51,055 nt of DNA, taken from NCBI GenBank assembly GCA_027576995.1, contig JANBQC010000152.1, positions 1 through 51,055 on the forward strand, given 5' to 3'. This document shows positions 34,576 to 45,870 of this stretch, in pieces. This DNA is from Dimargaris cristalligena (lineage: Eukaryota; Kickxellomycota; Dimargaritomycetes; Dimargaritales; Dimargaritaceae). Made by a program: the position numbers and the translations under genes. The notes under the pieces are model-generated. The model ran no database searches. It was not told the origin of the DNA and was given only the letters and a program-made list of their open reading frames with translations. Numbering within the stretch: the first letter of the stretch is position 1; each line of letters opens with the position of its first letter.

Positions 34576-34833
34576 TCAGGTAAAATTAAGGAGATTTGAT
34601 TTCGCGGAGCCAACCTGCCTCTTAAATAGGTCGCCACAATAACGGTATGTTCCGCTTAGTTTATAATTGTTTGGACCGCTGTAGCGCTTGGTATATTCAA
34701 AATTGCCCGAGACATCCAACCCGAGGGTCGGAGAATACAAGACTGGCAATATCCTATAATTCAAAACCCCTGGCATTATTCTCAAAATAATATTTATCCG
34801 GGGCTTTTCTATCATAGCCCGGATTCCCGTCAT
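34576..34833 (-). CDS. possible small ORF, 85 aa, unknown
   Basis: An ATG-led frame encoding an 85-residue peptide with mixed hydrophobic and Tyr/Asn/Gly-rich parts. No family, signal peptide or splice context is clear, and flanking sequence is non-coding. The composition is protein-like but evidence is thin; it may be a remnant of a larger gene or chance. Confidence 0.18.
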   Translation of the reverse strand: MTGIRAMIEKPRINIILRIMPGVLNYRILPVLYSPTLGLDVSGNFEYTKRYSGPNNYKLSGTYRYCGDLFKRQVGSAKSNLLNFT

Positions 34834-35361
34834 GCCCGCTAGTAGCACATATCCTCCCGCGCATCGCTAAATTGCATCCCTATTTGTACTGGTTTGGCCA
34901 GTTACTTGATCGAACCATTTCGACCTCGCATTGGAGGAGGCCCAAGGTAGCTCTCGCTAGCAGAAAACATGGGATAGTATGTTCTACACCTTATCTCTCA
35001 TAAGTCCTCGAAATAGAAGCTTGCTTATTATTTAAATGGTGCTTTGGTTAGATTTTTTTTAATGCCGGGTTTAGTTCTTTAAACACAGCCTAGAATGTTT
35101 CTAAAGAGTAAATTAGACAATTGTGCGACACATGGGTTATCAAGTAGGTTCAGACAGGCGTCGTTGCAAATGGGTAGGCTATAGCACATTGTGCCTCCAG
35201 ATGAGACAGTAAAGTAATACAAAAAAAAAAGCGAGAGGATGGGGAGTAAAGAAACATAGAAAAGAAGTAGAATAAGAGTAACCGAAGCACTATTGAAGGA
35301 GAAAAAAGTGAGGCACTGTTAAATGCACACCAAACACACACAAAAAGGGCAAATGAGGCGA

Positions 35362-38300
35362 TTATTGTTGATTACATTCGTTAGCATTGACAGGAGAGGG
35401 TTGACGATAGCTCCGCCGGCTAGTATTTTTGGAGTGTTCGCGCGTGGAGGACTTTAGGGTGGTAATCGGGAAATCAGCTGAAGCCGTCGACCGTCGGATA
35501 GTGGGGTCATGCGATACGCGGCGGGATAAATAGGCCATGGGGGGCTTTCGACCGCCGGCGGCATTTTCCGTAAATGATCCCCCGGAGGTGCGACGCGGAA
35601 TACGGGTAGTTCCTAGGCCAATTAATGGGGAGGATGTCCCGCTGCCAGCGGTATTAGTACGGGGTGAAATAGTAGTATTCACGGTGGCGGGCGATTTCCC
35701 TTGGTCCCCCGGGGAAGTATTATTATTAGGTGGGGCCAACAGACCCGCAGCAGGGCCCGTGGAATCCCCTCCCGCGTGGGCGGTGGTCAATTGCAGAGTA
35801 GGCGGCCCTTTGATAGATTTGGAGTGGGTGGGGGTGGAATGGACCCCTAGGCCCACGCGGTGGGAAGGGGCAGGCGGGCGGTGTTGGAACGACCGGTAGG
35901 GTTTCCGTCCGACCGAAGACCGCGGTATTGACGGCGGTGAGGGGGGTGCCGGCGGTAATACGGTGGGGGGCGGGGGTGGCGACGCCATGGACATATCCAT
36001 GGACATGGTCATGGAGAGGGACGAATACGAGGGGTCCGTGGGCCGTGGGGGCGGGGGTGGCGAAACGAATTTCGTGTGTGGGCGGTCCCGCGTACCGGAA
36101 CCCAGGCGCAAGCGCGGTCGGGGGGAATTGGCGGGCGACGACGATTGGCTGCCAGTGGAGGAAGCGAGGGGGATTTCCACATCCCGGTAGGCGGCCCGCA
36201 GGGGACGCATGGGTAGGATTTCGGCGCGGTGGCCGGAAAAGACCCGGCGTTTGTCGCGGCGAGTGGCTAACCGCGGTCGGGTGGTCGCTAGTTGGGCCTT
36301 GAGTTTGGCCATTTGGACCGTGGCCATCGTCGGGGCGAACGAGCCGGAAGACGGGGGTGAGATGACTGGTGAACGCGAGAGTGGGGGCTTAAGTACCGGT
36401 AACCGGTCGTTCATCATCGGTGGACTGAGGCCCGGGTCCATGGGTGGTGGTGATAGAGACTTTCTGGCCAAAGCCAGCTGCAGTTTTTCCCCGGCTTCGT
36501 CGCACTCCGATTGGAGTTGTTGGAGCCGGGTCCGCAGGCCCCGGATTTCCTCGTCTTTTTGGTTCGCTACTTCTGCGCCCTTGGAACCGGGGGGTGTCGG
36601 GGCCGAGTCTAACCGGGTTTGCAGATCGTCATTTTCGCTAATTAACCGCTCCACCAGATTCTCAAGATGTTCAATTGTGGCGTTGGCCCGTTCGATTGCC
36701 GCTAGGGATTGCACCGAACCATCCACCTCCAAAGGACTGGCTACTCTACCAAAACCTATGACTGGGAATACCATCATTGAAGTGGACAGGTCATCATTGC
36801 AATTGTCGTCGGGCTGGCTGATGCTGACTTGGACGGCCTTATCGGCCAATTTTTCAAATCGTAGGGGAGAGCCACAGGGGGATCGCATATCATTCAACAT
36901 CGACTCGCCGGTTTGGGCGGCCTGGTCGACCCATGTAAGACGCTGGGCCCGTTCCTCGGCGCGCAGATTCTCGAGCCATTCTACTTTTCGTTGCAGTTCC
37001 TGATTTTCCTCCCGGGTATGGTTGAGTAATTGTTCCAGCTGCTTTAACTGGGCCTCGTGGGCCGGTTGCTCAGCGGCCATGGTGGTGAGTCGGTCCAGGT
37101 GGTGTTTCATCCGTTTCTTTTGGTGTACGGCCAGGAAATGGGCCTTGACCAACCCGGTATGGCGCTGGGTAAGTAGCTCGTGTTTGGTTTGTAGACTACG
37201 GCACTTATCTTCCATCTCACCCAATAGGGATTGGGTATCGGCCGTTGGGTTACCGGGGGTTTCCCCACTGCTAGCATTTGTAGTAGATTCCCGGTTTTGC
37301 AACTCCTCGACTTGGGTAGTGAGGGCATGGATCGTTTCCTGGGCCTCGGCATAGGCGCGGCGGGTCTCTTCGGCATCCCGGAGTTCGTCCAGATAGCGGC
37401 TCTGCTCCTGTTGGGCGTCCGCGAGTTGTTCTTGGTATTCGAGACAGCGCTGCTCGAGTTCAGCCAATGTCCGGTGCTGTTCGCTAATATGTCGGGTCAA
37501 GTCGGCTTTAGTGGCTAAGGCGGTGGACAGCCCCTGCTGTAGTTCGTCCGTTCGGGTTTGCAGGGACTGCACGTCAGCGCCCTGCTGACTAAGTTGTTTA
37601 AGCGACTTGGCCAACTCGGTCTTTTCCCGGATGAGCCGCTGTTTACTATCGTCGAGATTCGCATTAAGATTGGTTAGCCGGTCAACCTCGGAAGCGGCGG
37701 TCCTGAGCTGTTGCTGCAGGTCGGTCCGTTCCCGATGGTGGGACCGGGTTTTGTCTTTGAGTTTAGTTTCCGCGTCCTCCAGTCGCTCCTGGAGAGAGGC
37801 GTTGCTCCGCTCAAGGTCGCTGATCAGGTCTTGTAGCAGGCCTATTCGCTCGCGCCCGGCCCGTTGGGATCCAGTGGGTGAGATATGCTTGGGGGTCGGC
37901 GGATCTGGGTTGGAGGTACCGAGTAGTCTCCGGACATCCACCTCCCGCTGGGTCACCTCATCGAATTCCTGTAGTAAGGCGCCGTGGTCCTTCAAAACCT
38001 TTTCGTAGGAGGCCTTGATTTCCTCGTTGGAACGTAACAGATTCTGGCCGATTTCAGCGGCCAGAACGATATCTAGTATTATCAATTGGGCCAGGAGCAT
38101 TATTAAACGGTTGAATAAGTATGGAACCATGGGGGAAATAATCGGACTCGTTCGGGTATGTGATTTAAGAAAGAAAAAAAGGAGGGAGGGTTGATATCTG
38201 ACCAGAACCTGTACGAAAAGGCGTTAGTATACTTACTTTCATCCTTCTTGCGTAATAGACGGTAGGCGTCCCGGAGTCGCCATTGTAACTCTAGTCCATT

Positions 38301-38528
38301 GAGCCGTTGGATAAACGGTGTGGCAATGGGGCTGTTAAAGGTCCCCGGTGGTGGGCCAGCGCGGAAAGGGCTTCCTCGACCGGGAGTGACGGTTAGCCGA
38401 CGAGCGGGTGTAGTTGACCGGAATGGGGTACCGGTGCTGGTCGGTAAAACAGGTCGAGTCAGTGGGGTTGTGGAGCTAAGGGGATCAGTGGGAGCTGCCC
38501 CCGTCGTTTTGGTCGGAGTTTGAAGCAT
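35362..38528 (-). CDS. coiled-coil protein with CC1 box, candidate dynein adaptor (BICD/TRAK/Spindly-like), 1000 aa
   Basis: Exons 38528-38237 and 38072-35362 join in phase 1 across a 164-bp intron. The first about 70 residues are Thr/Pro/Arg-rich. Residues about 74-170 begin a coiled coil. At the splice junction the protein reads KKDENIVLAAEIGQNLL (residues 101-106 are LAAEIG), which fits the CC1 box (AAxxG followed by LL) by which BICD, TRAK/HAP1 and Spindly adaptors bind the dynein light intermediate chain. Long coiled coil continues to about 365; SLLGEM (379-384) fits the Spindly motif (L-hydrophobic-x-E-hydrophobic) that docks the dynactin pointed end. More coiled coil reaches about 640, then a basic, Pro/Ser-rich disordered tail with TRIP (920-923), an EB1-type TxIP motif between arginines. 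Sequence-visible motifs support a microtubule-motor adaptor; direct homology was not tested. Alternative: another coiled-coil scaffold with chance motifs. Confidence 0.68.
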
Positions 38529-39404
38529 AGAACGTAAGGGATGGAATAGGGAATTGGAGGAGGTTTATAACAATGGGTATATATATATATATGCGGAGAC
38601 CAACCGCTATTCAACGGGGTCTGTATTAGACCGAATGCGGGAAAGGTTGGTCAAAGTGCAAAAAGGAAGTACTGGGAAACGGGATAGTCGAAGGTATAAT
38701 AAATGGGTAAGCGGTAATTAGTTGAGCGGAGTTGTCAGCCTCCAGTGGCCTGAGAAAGTGAAGCAATAAACAGGCAATAGTGGTTTGGAATAAACGAGCC
38801 AAGTGATGCTTGGTGTGAATGGGCTGGCTTCAAGAACCAGGCTGCATGTTGTATGAAGAATATAATATACAAAAAATAGCCCGGCGCTTAACCATGGATC
38901 TAATAGTGCATCAATAATTACCGGAATTCAGTTCTCAAAAAGGGCGACGCAAATCAATGAAAGGGATAATTGTTTTAATATTGCCTATATTGCGTTGCTC
39001 CGATGTCTCCAATACAAGGCACTGATTTCAGAATACACCCTAGGGGAAAATTAGCCCCAGTTGGCGGTTTACTGGGGGGGGGGACTAAATACTTTTCAAG
39101 GAGAGGGGATGCTCGCTGCCTCCCCCCCGTGTAAGTGTGGTGTTGTTTACACCATTTCTCCCCCATGTGGAAGAGATATCATTTCACTCTAGTCAAGGGG
39201 GATTGCCCAAAGAACTGTAGGTAGAGCACACCAGTGTAGGGCGGAAGTTCATTTGATAAAAAGCAAGCTCAATTTGAACAGTCTAAGTAAGTAAAATGGT
39301 GTGACTTAGTATGGAAATCCTTTATCTATCAAATAATAGTTCCAGAGCAGGCAATGCCATTAGTTTAGTATAACTGGAGGTGATCATAAAGGCCCCAAGG
39401 ACCA
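38529..39404. other. intergenic: promoter of CC1-box gene and PIG-M 3' flank
   Basis: No gene is seen. A (TA)n run lies at 38578-38592, about 50 bp upstream of the start codon. G/C homopolymer runs lie near 39076-39084 and 39121-39128. Nothing else is recognised. Confidence 0.5.
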
Positions 39405-40703
39405 CTAGGCTATTTTAGCACGCTGAACCAACCCGGAAGGGGTAAATGTGGGTTGGGGCGTATAGTACCGAGCAACCTGCCAAATGAGCCAGTTGTTGAT
39501 AAGGAAAAAGACCACGCCGGCACCCCAGAGGGCCAGATAAGTATTCTCCCCCCGGAATTCCAACAGAAAAGCGAATTGTAGCCAGAGAAGTTGGCCGACA
39601 ATCCAGGCCCCCAGCCAGACAGCCCCCCGCCACAGAAACGAGGCCCGAACGGCCGGTAGGACCATGGGTAGCAGGGAGAAGTACCACATAAAATACTGGG
39701 ACGTCACCACTTTGTTGTAGGCCACGAACGTAAAGATTTGCATAAACCCGCTGAAGAACAGGTCGTCAGCGTACAAGACACCAAGGAATAGGCTTAGGCC
39801 GAACTGGGGGATGAAGGCCAGGAGGGCACTGGCCAGTCCCTGGGGGGACTGCTGGTACATCAGGTAGATGGGGTAGAACCAGATGGAAAAATTGTGGCGG
39901 TGGTCCTTGCGCACAATATGGTACAGATACGTTTCGTGGAGAAATGGGAATCCGTACAGAGCGTACATGGCGGCATTGAGCAGGAAAAACACCGAAGCGC
40001 TTAGTAGGGCGAACTCAATCTGGTAGCGGTTAATGTATTTCCACCAGGTGGTGGCCGTGGGGTCAAGGCGGTGGCCTAGGTACGATGGATAGCAACGCAG
40101 GGCCACCATGAGGGGTAGGGCCAGGAGAATGGGGTAAATTTTAAAGTGAACCGATAAGCCGTACAAGAGGGCGGCACTCCGGTGGCAGCCCCGGCTGAGA
40201 CAGTATAGCGTGAGAAGGACCAGAAATCCCATCAACGACTCCGCGTTGCCCCGGGTCGAAATATTGGCCACCATCGGGTTCCACAGCCATATGAGGGTGA
40301 TGGGTAGTAAAGCGGGCGGAATCGAGGCCAGCGGGTTCCGGCGGTACCAGGCACGGGCCAGTGCGGACGGCGGGGCTTCGGCAGCGGGAAGTGGACGAGT
40401 GGCCACGACTTGGGCCATCAAATAGCCAACGGCCAGGTCCGCGGCCACGAAGATCAACTTGCCAAAGGCGGGGTGGAGGGTGACATTGGGAATGAGAAGC
40501 CAGGCCAGTAAAGGGGTGTAGCGGTAGGTGGACCGCTCGTATGGGCTTTGGCCCTGCCATACGAACCGGGCGGCATCGGTGAACACCCGGTAATCGACGT
40601 CTGTGTATTTGACCACAAAGTGCTCATCTTGCCACAGGCCATAGACGAGCAGCACAAGCCGCAATAACGCTGCGCTTAGGAGAAGCTGGCGTAAGGTCCA
40701 CAT
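39405..40703 (-). CDS. GPI14: GPI mannosyltransferase 1 (PIG-M / Gpi14), 432 aa
   Basis: One exon, near human PIG-M in length (423). The enzyme adds the first, alpha-1,4-linked mannose from dolichol-phosphate-mannose to glucosaminyl-phosphatidylinositol in the ER lumen during GPI anchor synthesis. The N-terminus is a hydrophobic segment followed by the luminal motif KYTDVDYRVF, whose DxD-type aspartates (about 35 and 37) are catalytic in the family, then the SPYERSTYRYTPLLAWLL segment that is diagnostic for PIG-M. The PIG-M-like segments NPMVANISTRGNAESL and HFKIYPILLALPL follow, and the remainder is multi-pass membrane protein with QYFMWYFSLLP near the C-terminal part. The ATG at 40703 was chosen; the frame is open 8 codons further but without ATG. 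It is divergent from the Chk2-like kinase gene. Confidence 0.96.
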   Translation of the reverse strand: MWTLRQLLLSAALLRLVLLVYGLWQDEHFVVKYTDVDYRVFTDAARFVWQGQSPYERSTYRYTPLLAWLLIPNVTLHPAFGKLIFVAADLAVGYLMAQVVATRPLPAAEAPPSALARAWYRRNPLASIPPALLPITLIWLWNPMVANISTRGNAESLMGFLVLLTLYCLSRGCHRSAALLYGLSVHFKIYPILLALPLMVALRCYPSYLGHRLDPTATTWWKYINRYQIEFALLSASVFFLLNAAMYALYGFPFLHETYLYHIVRKDHRHNFSIWFYPIYLMYQQSPQGLASALLAFIPQFGLSLFLGVLYADDLFFSGFMQIFTFVAYNKVVTSQYFMWYFSLLPMVLPAVRASFLWRGAVWLGAWIVGQLLWLQFAFLLEFRGENTYLALWGAGVVFFLINNWLIWQVARYYTPQPTFTPSGLVQRAKIA

Positions 40704-41150
40704 GGGCCGACGCAATGGACAAAACAATCAAACTATAGAACTATAAATAACCCGTGATCGTAATAACAAATGCAAGCGGGACTCCGAATGGCTGAGGAGT
40801 AGGGGGTATATTCAGTAAAGCGATGCTTGCCGGAAGGCCCTATACCGACGGTGCTGGCTTGGGGCCTTCGTAAGGTGGCAGTAGTGGCATATTAAGTATC
40901 TCTTCAATCCAAGTGGGACGGGCGTTCCCGGACGTTGCGGCCACTCGCACACTTTTGCGTTGTACACCAAATACTCCTTAGTCTCTGCCACTTGGCTATG
41001 TTTATACTAACTGCCACTACTATTGTTTTTTTTTTCTTCCCCTACTTGTTCTTTCGTCTATGCTAATTTCGGCAGACGCTCATTCAATTGCTATTTTCTC
41101 CACCCCCTCCTTTCTTCCCAATACCTTATTTTCCGCATTCATTCGCCACC
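40704..41150. promoter_or_regulatory. divergent promoter between PIG-M and Chk2-like kinase
   Basis: 447 bp lie between head-to-head start codons. An inverted repeat pairs GAAGGCCC (40833-40840) with GGGCCTTC (40862-40869). A T-run lies at 41023-41033 ahead of the kinase start, which has the context GCCACCATG. No factor site is claimed. Confidence 0.5.
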
Positions 41151-43262
41151 ATGCCCTGGACCATCGAGACTCCTCTCGACAACACCACGGAGTTCACCCA
41201 GCCCACCCAAATCCTAGAAGAGTCACAACAGCCCGAACCCACGCCCTTCATTGCGACCAGCGAACGCGTCATTGGTAAACTCATTGCCAGTCGGGGAGGT
41301 GAGCCGTCCAAAGGTAAGCCTTACTATATATATATATATTTGGTAATATACCGCAGCAATAGCCCCCCTCCAGAAGCGCGTGCTCCCTGGTGTTTGTATT
41401 GATCGCAATTACTCAAACGGACTGTATTAAATAGCCCGTTTCCTGATAGGCAAACTGGTTTTCGTCGGCTGATCAAATCACTTCCCAAACGACCGAGCAG
41501 GCCGGCTTGCACTGGCCCAACTCTACCCCGCCTGTATTAATTAGCGCGGGAGGCGGACTGTGCTCCATCTATTTTCATTAAATATCCGCCTAACTCATGT
41601 TGCTCCGATCATTGTCCTCCCTCTCCCTCTGCCGTTTACCAACCTTTACTAGAGTTCACTCTCAAACTGGGCCAAGCCCTGGTCATTGGCCGCCACCGAT
41701 CATGCGACGTTATTCTCAAAGGTGATTTCTGCTCCAACCTTCATTGTCGCATTTCAGCAAAGGCCACATTGGACGGTTCCGAAGACTTCGACGTGTCATG
41801 CGAGGATCTAAGTTCCAACGGCACTTATCTAAACCGCAAGAAGATCGGCCGGGGCAAGACGGTTCTCCTCAGCCACGGAGACACCCTCGAAATCCACAAG
41901 GGTAACTACTTCACCTTCTTACAGACTTACCGGCGACCGGGTCAGGACGCACTACTGCACCAGGACCAGGAGGTCGTGGATGCCAAGTACCAAATCACCG
42001 AGCGGATACTGGGCACAGGCACCTTTGCCCAGGTCAAACTGGCCATCTGCAAAACCACCGGCCAACGGCTGGCTGCCAAGATCATTGACCGCCAGCGCTT
42101 TGGCTCCATTTCGGTCAAGCAGCGCGGAACCGACTTTGTCCAAGAAATCAACATTATGCAGTCCATTACCCACCCCAACATCGTCCAAGTTACTGATGTC
42201 ATCCGCACCCCCAAGTATCTCTATATCTTTATGCCCCTCCTAACCGGCGGTGACCTCTTTGAGTACATCATGCACCAGGAACGGCTACCCGAAGCCGAAG
42301 CCAAGTTCATTTGCTTCCAAATCCTACACGCCCTCAAATACCTCCACGAGCGTAACATTTCGCACCGCGATGTCAAACCGGAGAACGTCCTGCTCAAGAC
42401 CAATTCACCCTACGCCCAGGTCATGCTCACTGATTTTGGTATGGCCCGCGTCGTAGGTAAGAAGTCGTTTATGCAAACCATGTGTGGAACCTTCCAGTAC
42501 ATTGCACCCGAGGTGATTGCCGTTAATAAGAGCCCCGAGGACACTGACGAATCCTGCCAGGGCTACAACAAAATGGTGGACTGTTGGAGCCTGGGTGTAT
42601 TGCTTTATGCGGCCCTTTCCGGCACCTTGCCCTTTTCGAGTGACGATGACAATAACACCCTCCTGTTCCGCGAGATCCAAGCCGGTATTGTGACGTTCCC
42701 CTCCGTGTACTGGGGCGATATCAGCGAGGAGGCCCGTTCCATGGTCAAGTCTCTGTTGGTGGTCGATCCCCGGCGCCGGGCTACCGTACACGATGCCCTC
42801 AATCACCCGTGGATCCAGACTGATATCGAAACCCTTCAGCGCTTGCATCATAATTGCTTACTGCAGAGTGATCCCAGTCGGCCAGTAGCGGACGGGTGCA
42901 CTGGGATCTCGGCCGCGGTTATTCCATCGTCACCCGTAACGACCTTCTCCCCCCCACCCATCTTTGACGCGGTCATTGAAGGCCGGGCCCTAGTTACCCC
43001 GGCTATATCCGCCGACGACTCGTCACCACCATCATCGACATCACCATCATCAACTGTAGCAGCTCCGCCGGTGAAGGTGGGGGTGGGGGTGGTGAAGAAG
43101 AAACCCCCGCAGGGTCCATTTCAGCCACGCTCAACTGCCACTACGACTACTAAAACTGTCACACCCGTGGTCAAATCGGTTCAGCATTCACCTACCCGTG
43201 AGCGACCCTCTCGCCAACGGCACCATCCGTACGCCCGCCCACGTAGTGCATCCAATTGCTAA
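41151..43262 (+). CDS. chk2: Chk2/Rad53-type FHA-domain checkpoint kinase, 590 aa
   Basis: Exons 41151-41313 and 41653-43262 join in phase 1 across a 339-bp intron that contains a (TA)n run. Chk2/Cds1/Rad53 kinases are activated by ATM/ATR-type kinases and signal DNA damage or replication stress. The N-terminus has three closely spaced S/TQ sites (T16, T19, S25), a small SQ/TQ cluster. One FHA domain (about 43-145) shows GRHRSCDV with the phosphothreonine-binding Arg68 and SSNGTYLN (Asn110). The kinase domain (about 168-435) shows LGTGTFAQV, catalytic Lys197, HRD 292-294, DFG 315-317 and an activation loop with CGTFQYIAPE. The Ser/Pro-rich tail ends in a basic stretch that could be a nuclear localisation signal. 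A single FHA domain matches Cds1/Chk2 rather than the two-FHA Rad53. Confidence 0.93.
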
Positions 43263-44305
43263 GTTGGCGGTCTCGTTTTTTTTGGAGCCCTCTTCCTCCC
43301 TTCTTCTATATTATTACATACATATATTAGTCACTCACCCAGCACGCTTCATTGTTTCTCTTATAACCCACTTCGTCTTATTCGCTCGCAATAACAGTTT
43401 TTTTTACGGCGCACCCCTCATTCCAGATGTTACCAATATATATATTCCCCACTTGGCTCCGCTTCTTATAGTGAACGACTCTTACCTAAAAAATTTACGC
43501 ATTTCTTATTTGCATTCCCGCATTTTTCAATGAGACTCTTCCCTGGTTATATAACCTTGCCTTCAATGGCGGAGCCGGGATGAGTATCATGAACTACACC
43601 GTGTTAATCCCAGTATCAATAAATTATAACATATTCATTACTGGGTCAGTATCGTAACTAGGGTTTATATTACGGAATGGCCGTACTGTAGTTTAGGAAC
43701 CCTACTAAAATAATGTATGACTTGGTCGGGATTACTCTACCGTGGAGTAGCCAGTACCTACCTAAAGATTTCAACTGATCAGTGGTCCTTAAGGAACTTA
43801 GGGATATCGGGCTTGATGTTAGAGCTGGTTCAACGAACTGGGGAGCGTAGTGGTATTTTTATCGGCCATTAAAACAACCATGACAAGCGGCTTGCAAATC
43901 TTCTGCATAACTGGTTCACTGATCCATACCCAGATGAATGACAGATGACGGGCTTGGGTCTAATAATTATATTACCCTACCTGGACCCAAGAATGGCCAG
44001 ATAGAAAAGTACTTTGATCTAAGAGCCGAACACTCGCCAGAAAGGATATGCCACAATTATGAATCCAAGAAATATGTGGTAAAATATGGGTGATTGTTGA
44101 AGGAATGCTCACCGAAGCAGGAGAGGCAGTGGGAATGAGTAGGTGTCTCTATAATATAATTCCCAATTGGTAGGATAAACAACTAGTTATTATTTGGCAA
44201 TTTGGCAACTAGTATCAGCAATCTAAAAAAGCTCTTTGTGCAATATCTACAGCTCCATCCTAATAGCATCATAATGAATGATCATGCAACCTAGGTTTGA
44301 GCACG
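43263..44305. other. intergenic: 3' flank passing into AT-rich gene-poor region
   Basis: Downstream of the kinase an AATAAA lies at 43618-43623. A short frame overlapping the kinase end is a shadow. From about 43.6 kb the sequence becomes AT-rich with no long frames on either strand. Confidence 0.5.
43618..43623 (+). terminator. candidate polyadenylation signal AATAAA
   Basis: Exact AATAAA about 350 bp after the kinase stop. The distance is long for a fungal 3' UTR, so support is weak. Confidence 0.25.
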
Positions 44306-45662
44306 GCTAGACTCAAACTTGAGAATATTTCAATTATAACATCTAATATAATAGAATGAGGTAGTTTGTATAGGGATGACTAGTATTTAAATATTCAGCT
44401 GGTACATTAAAAAGCTTTTATCACTAGGGTACCCTAATTTCTAGTCAGTAGAAGATGTGTTAGGTTATTGGAAATCACAGAAGAATCTTCTGGATTATAG
44501 TGAGTAGTTATTAATAAGGGAAATACACTTTAGTACAGGCAGGGGAAAAAAAATATGTAAAATAAAATACCTATATTACCTGGGTTAACTACTCATAGTC
44601 TATTAAGAGTCCTGAGGTTAGGCTTCTAATAATAGATGGGGCTCAGGCTTAGCTAAGTAGGTCACTAGTATTAGGTAGGGGTATAGTGATAACTAATGAA
44701 GGCCTTAATGCAGGTATAGGTAAGGGATATGCAGTGGCTATACCTACTAGTTAGGTATAAGAAGGTAAGTATATATAGAGTTTATTAGAGGTAAACTGGG
44801 GGGTAAGAATAAGCTAAGGAATCTAACTGGTCCTAATGGGACCCAGTTATATATATACAGGGACAACTCTAGAGGGAGTTCTTAAGGTAAGGATACTACT
44901 AAGACTAAGATATAGGTAAATAGGCCAACCAGACAGCTGTTTGGATCTTGGGGACCTGATGGTAACCAGAAGAGTCTTTAGATCAGTAATTGGGTGATTA
45001 GTGTAAATAAGCAGAGTCTAGCTAGGGGGAGGGTTATATAATAAGGGATGATCCCATAGTACTGGGAATGACTATAAGAAAGCTAATATAGTATTATAAG
45101 GCCTAATATAGTTGGATACTAAGCTAGCTGGATTAAGGTGGATTAGACAATCTGATAACCTACAATATCTATTAAGGAATATTTAAATATATTATATATA
45201 TGCACTATTACTGGGGAACATGGTTAAGTAAGAAGAACTGAGGTCCAGTACATCATTTGCATATTTAAGATATAAACTTATGTGGCCCAAATCATATAGC
45301 CCCATTTTACTGGAACTAGGCACTGTATAGGGGCTATTGTGATCAGTAAGTGATGGAATTACTGTTAGAAATACTATAGGAGTATCAATAAAATTGGAGA
45401 GATAGGGGAAAAAATAGCTAAAGGATGACAGACATCTCTGGATAGCTAGATTTGTTGATTATTTTAGTCTATGGGGGGTATTTTAAGTGATTAAAAATGA
45501 AAGAACATATAGTAACTAAATAAACTAGCATAGTTAGTCAGAAATAGGTAATATTAATAATATACCCCTTGGGACATGTGCTTTTCTGCAGGAAAAGGAT
45601 GTACAGAAAAAGGTCAAGAATAGAATGAGATAAAATAATAAGGAATCCACTGAAAAATAGGT
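44306..45662. repeat. CpG-free AT-rich block, probable decayed repeat
   Basis: Reading both lines and their joins, no CG dinucleotide occurs between those at 44304-44305 and 45663-45664. The block is rich in TA, CTAG and TAG, the plus strand is purine-rich with few C, and no frame of 60 codons exists on either strand. This fits an old, methylated repeat eroded by deamination. No transposon protein could be recognised. Confidence 0.6.
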
Positions 45663-45730
45663 CGGACTTTTAATGCAAGAAAGAACAGTGGACTTTTAAA
45701 TGTAAACCGCGAGTATAAAGAAATAGATAA

Positions 45731-45870
45731 TATGGGAGTAGTTCAATTAGGCTGTATAAAGAAAAATCCATTTGGTGAGGTAAATACTACTGGTTGAAAA
45801 TAAATATCCCACCGATTTTCCCATACGCATAACAGTTAAAACCTTATGCAACTGAGCTGAACTTCACCTA
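45731..45870 (+). repeat. dispersed repeat, copy 1
   Basis: Aligns with 49640-49785 in the same orientation. Shared parts include GGCTGTATAA, ACTGGTTG and ATAAATATCCC in the same order and at similar spacing, followed by a T-rich part with a similar ending. The copies are clearly diverged. The repeat type is unknown. Confidence 0.65.

Larger units (their letters stand above)
33544..35361. other. intergenic: MAPK upstream region with minisatellite, and CC1-protein 3' flank
   Basis: A 49-bp tandem repeat (33682-33835) lies 140-290 bp upstream of the MAPK start codon. An unsupported 85-codon frame lies at 34576-34833 (-). The remainder holds no recognised feature; A-rich tracts occur near 35221-35232. 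Confidence 0.5.

Noticed and set aside
44306..45662. Copia or Gypsy polymerase in the CpG-free block
   Set aside because: Both strands were read for reverse-transcriptase and integrase motifs and none could be recognised; too many stops to name a family.
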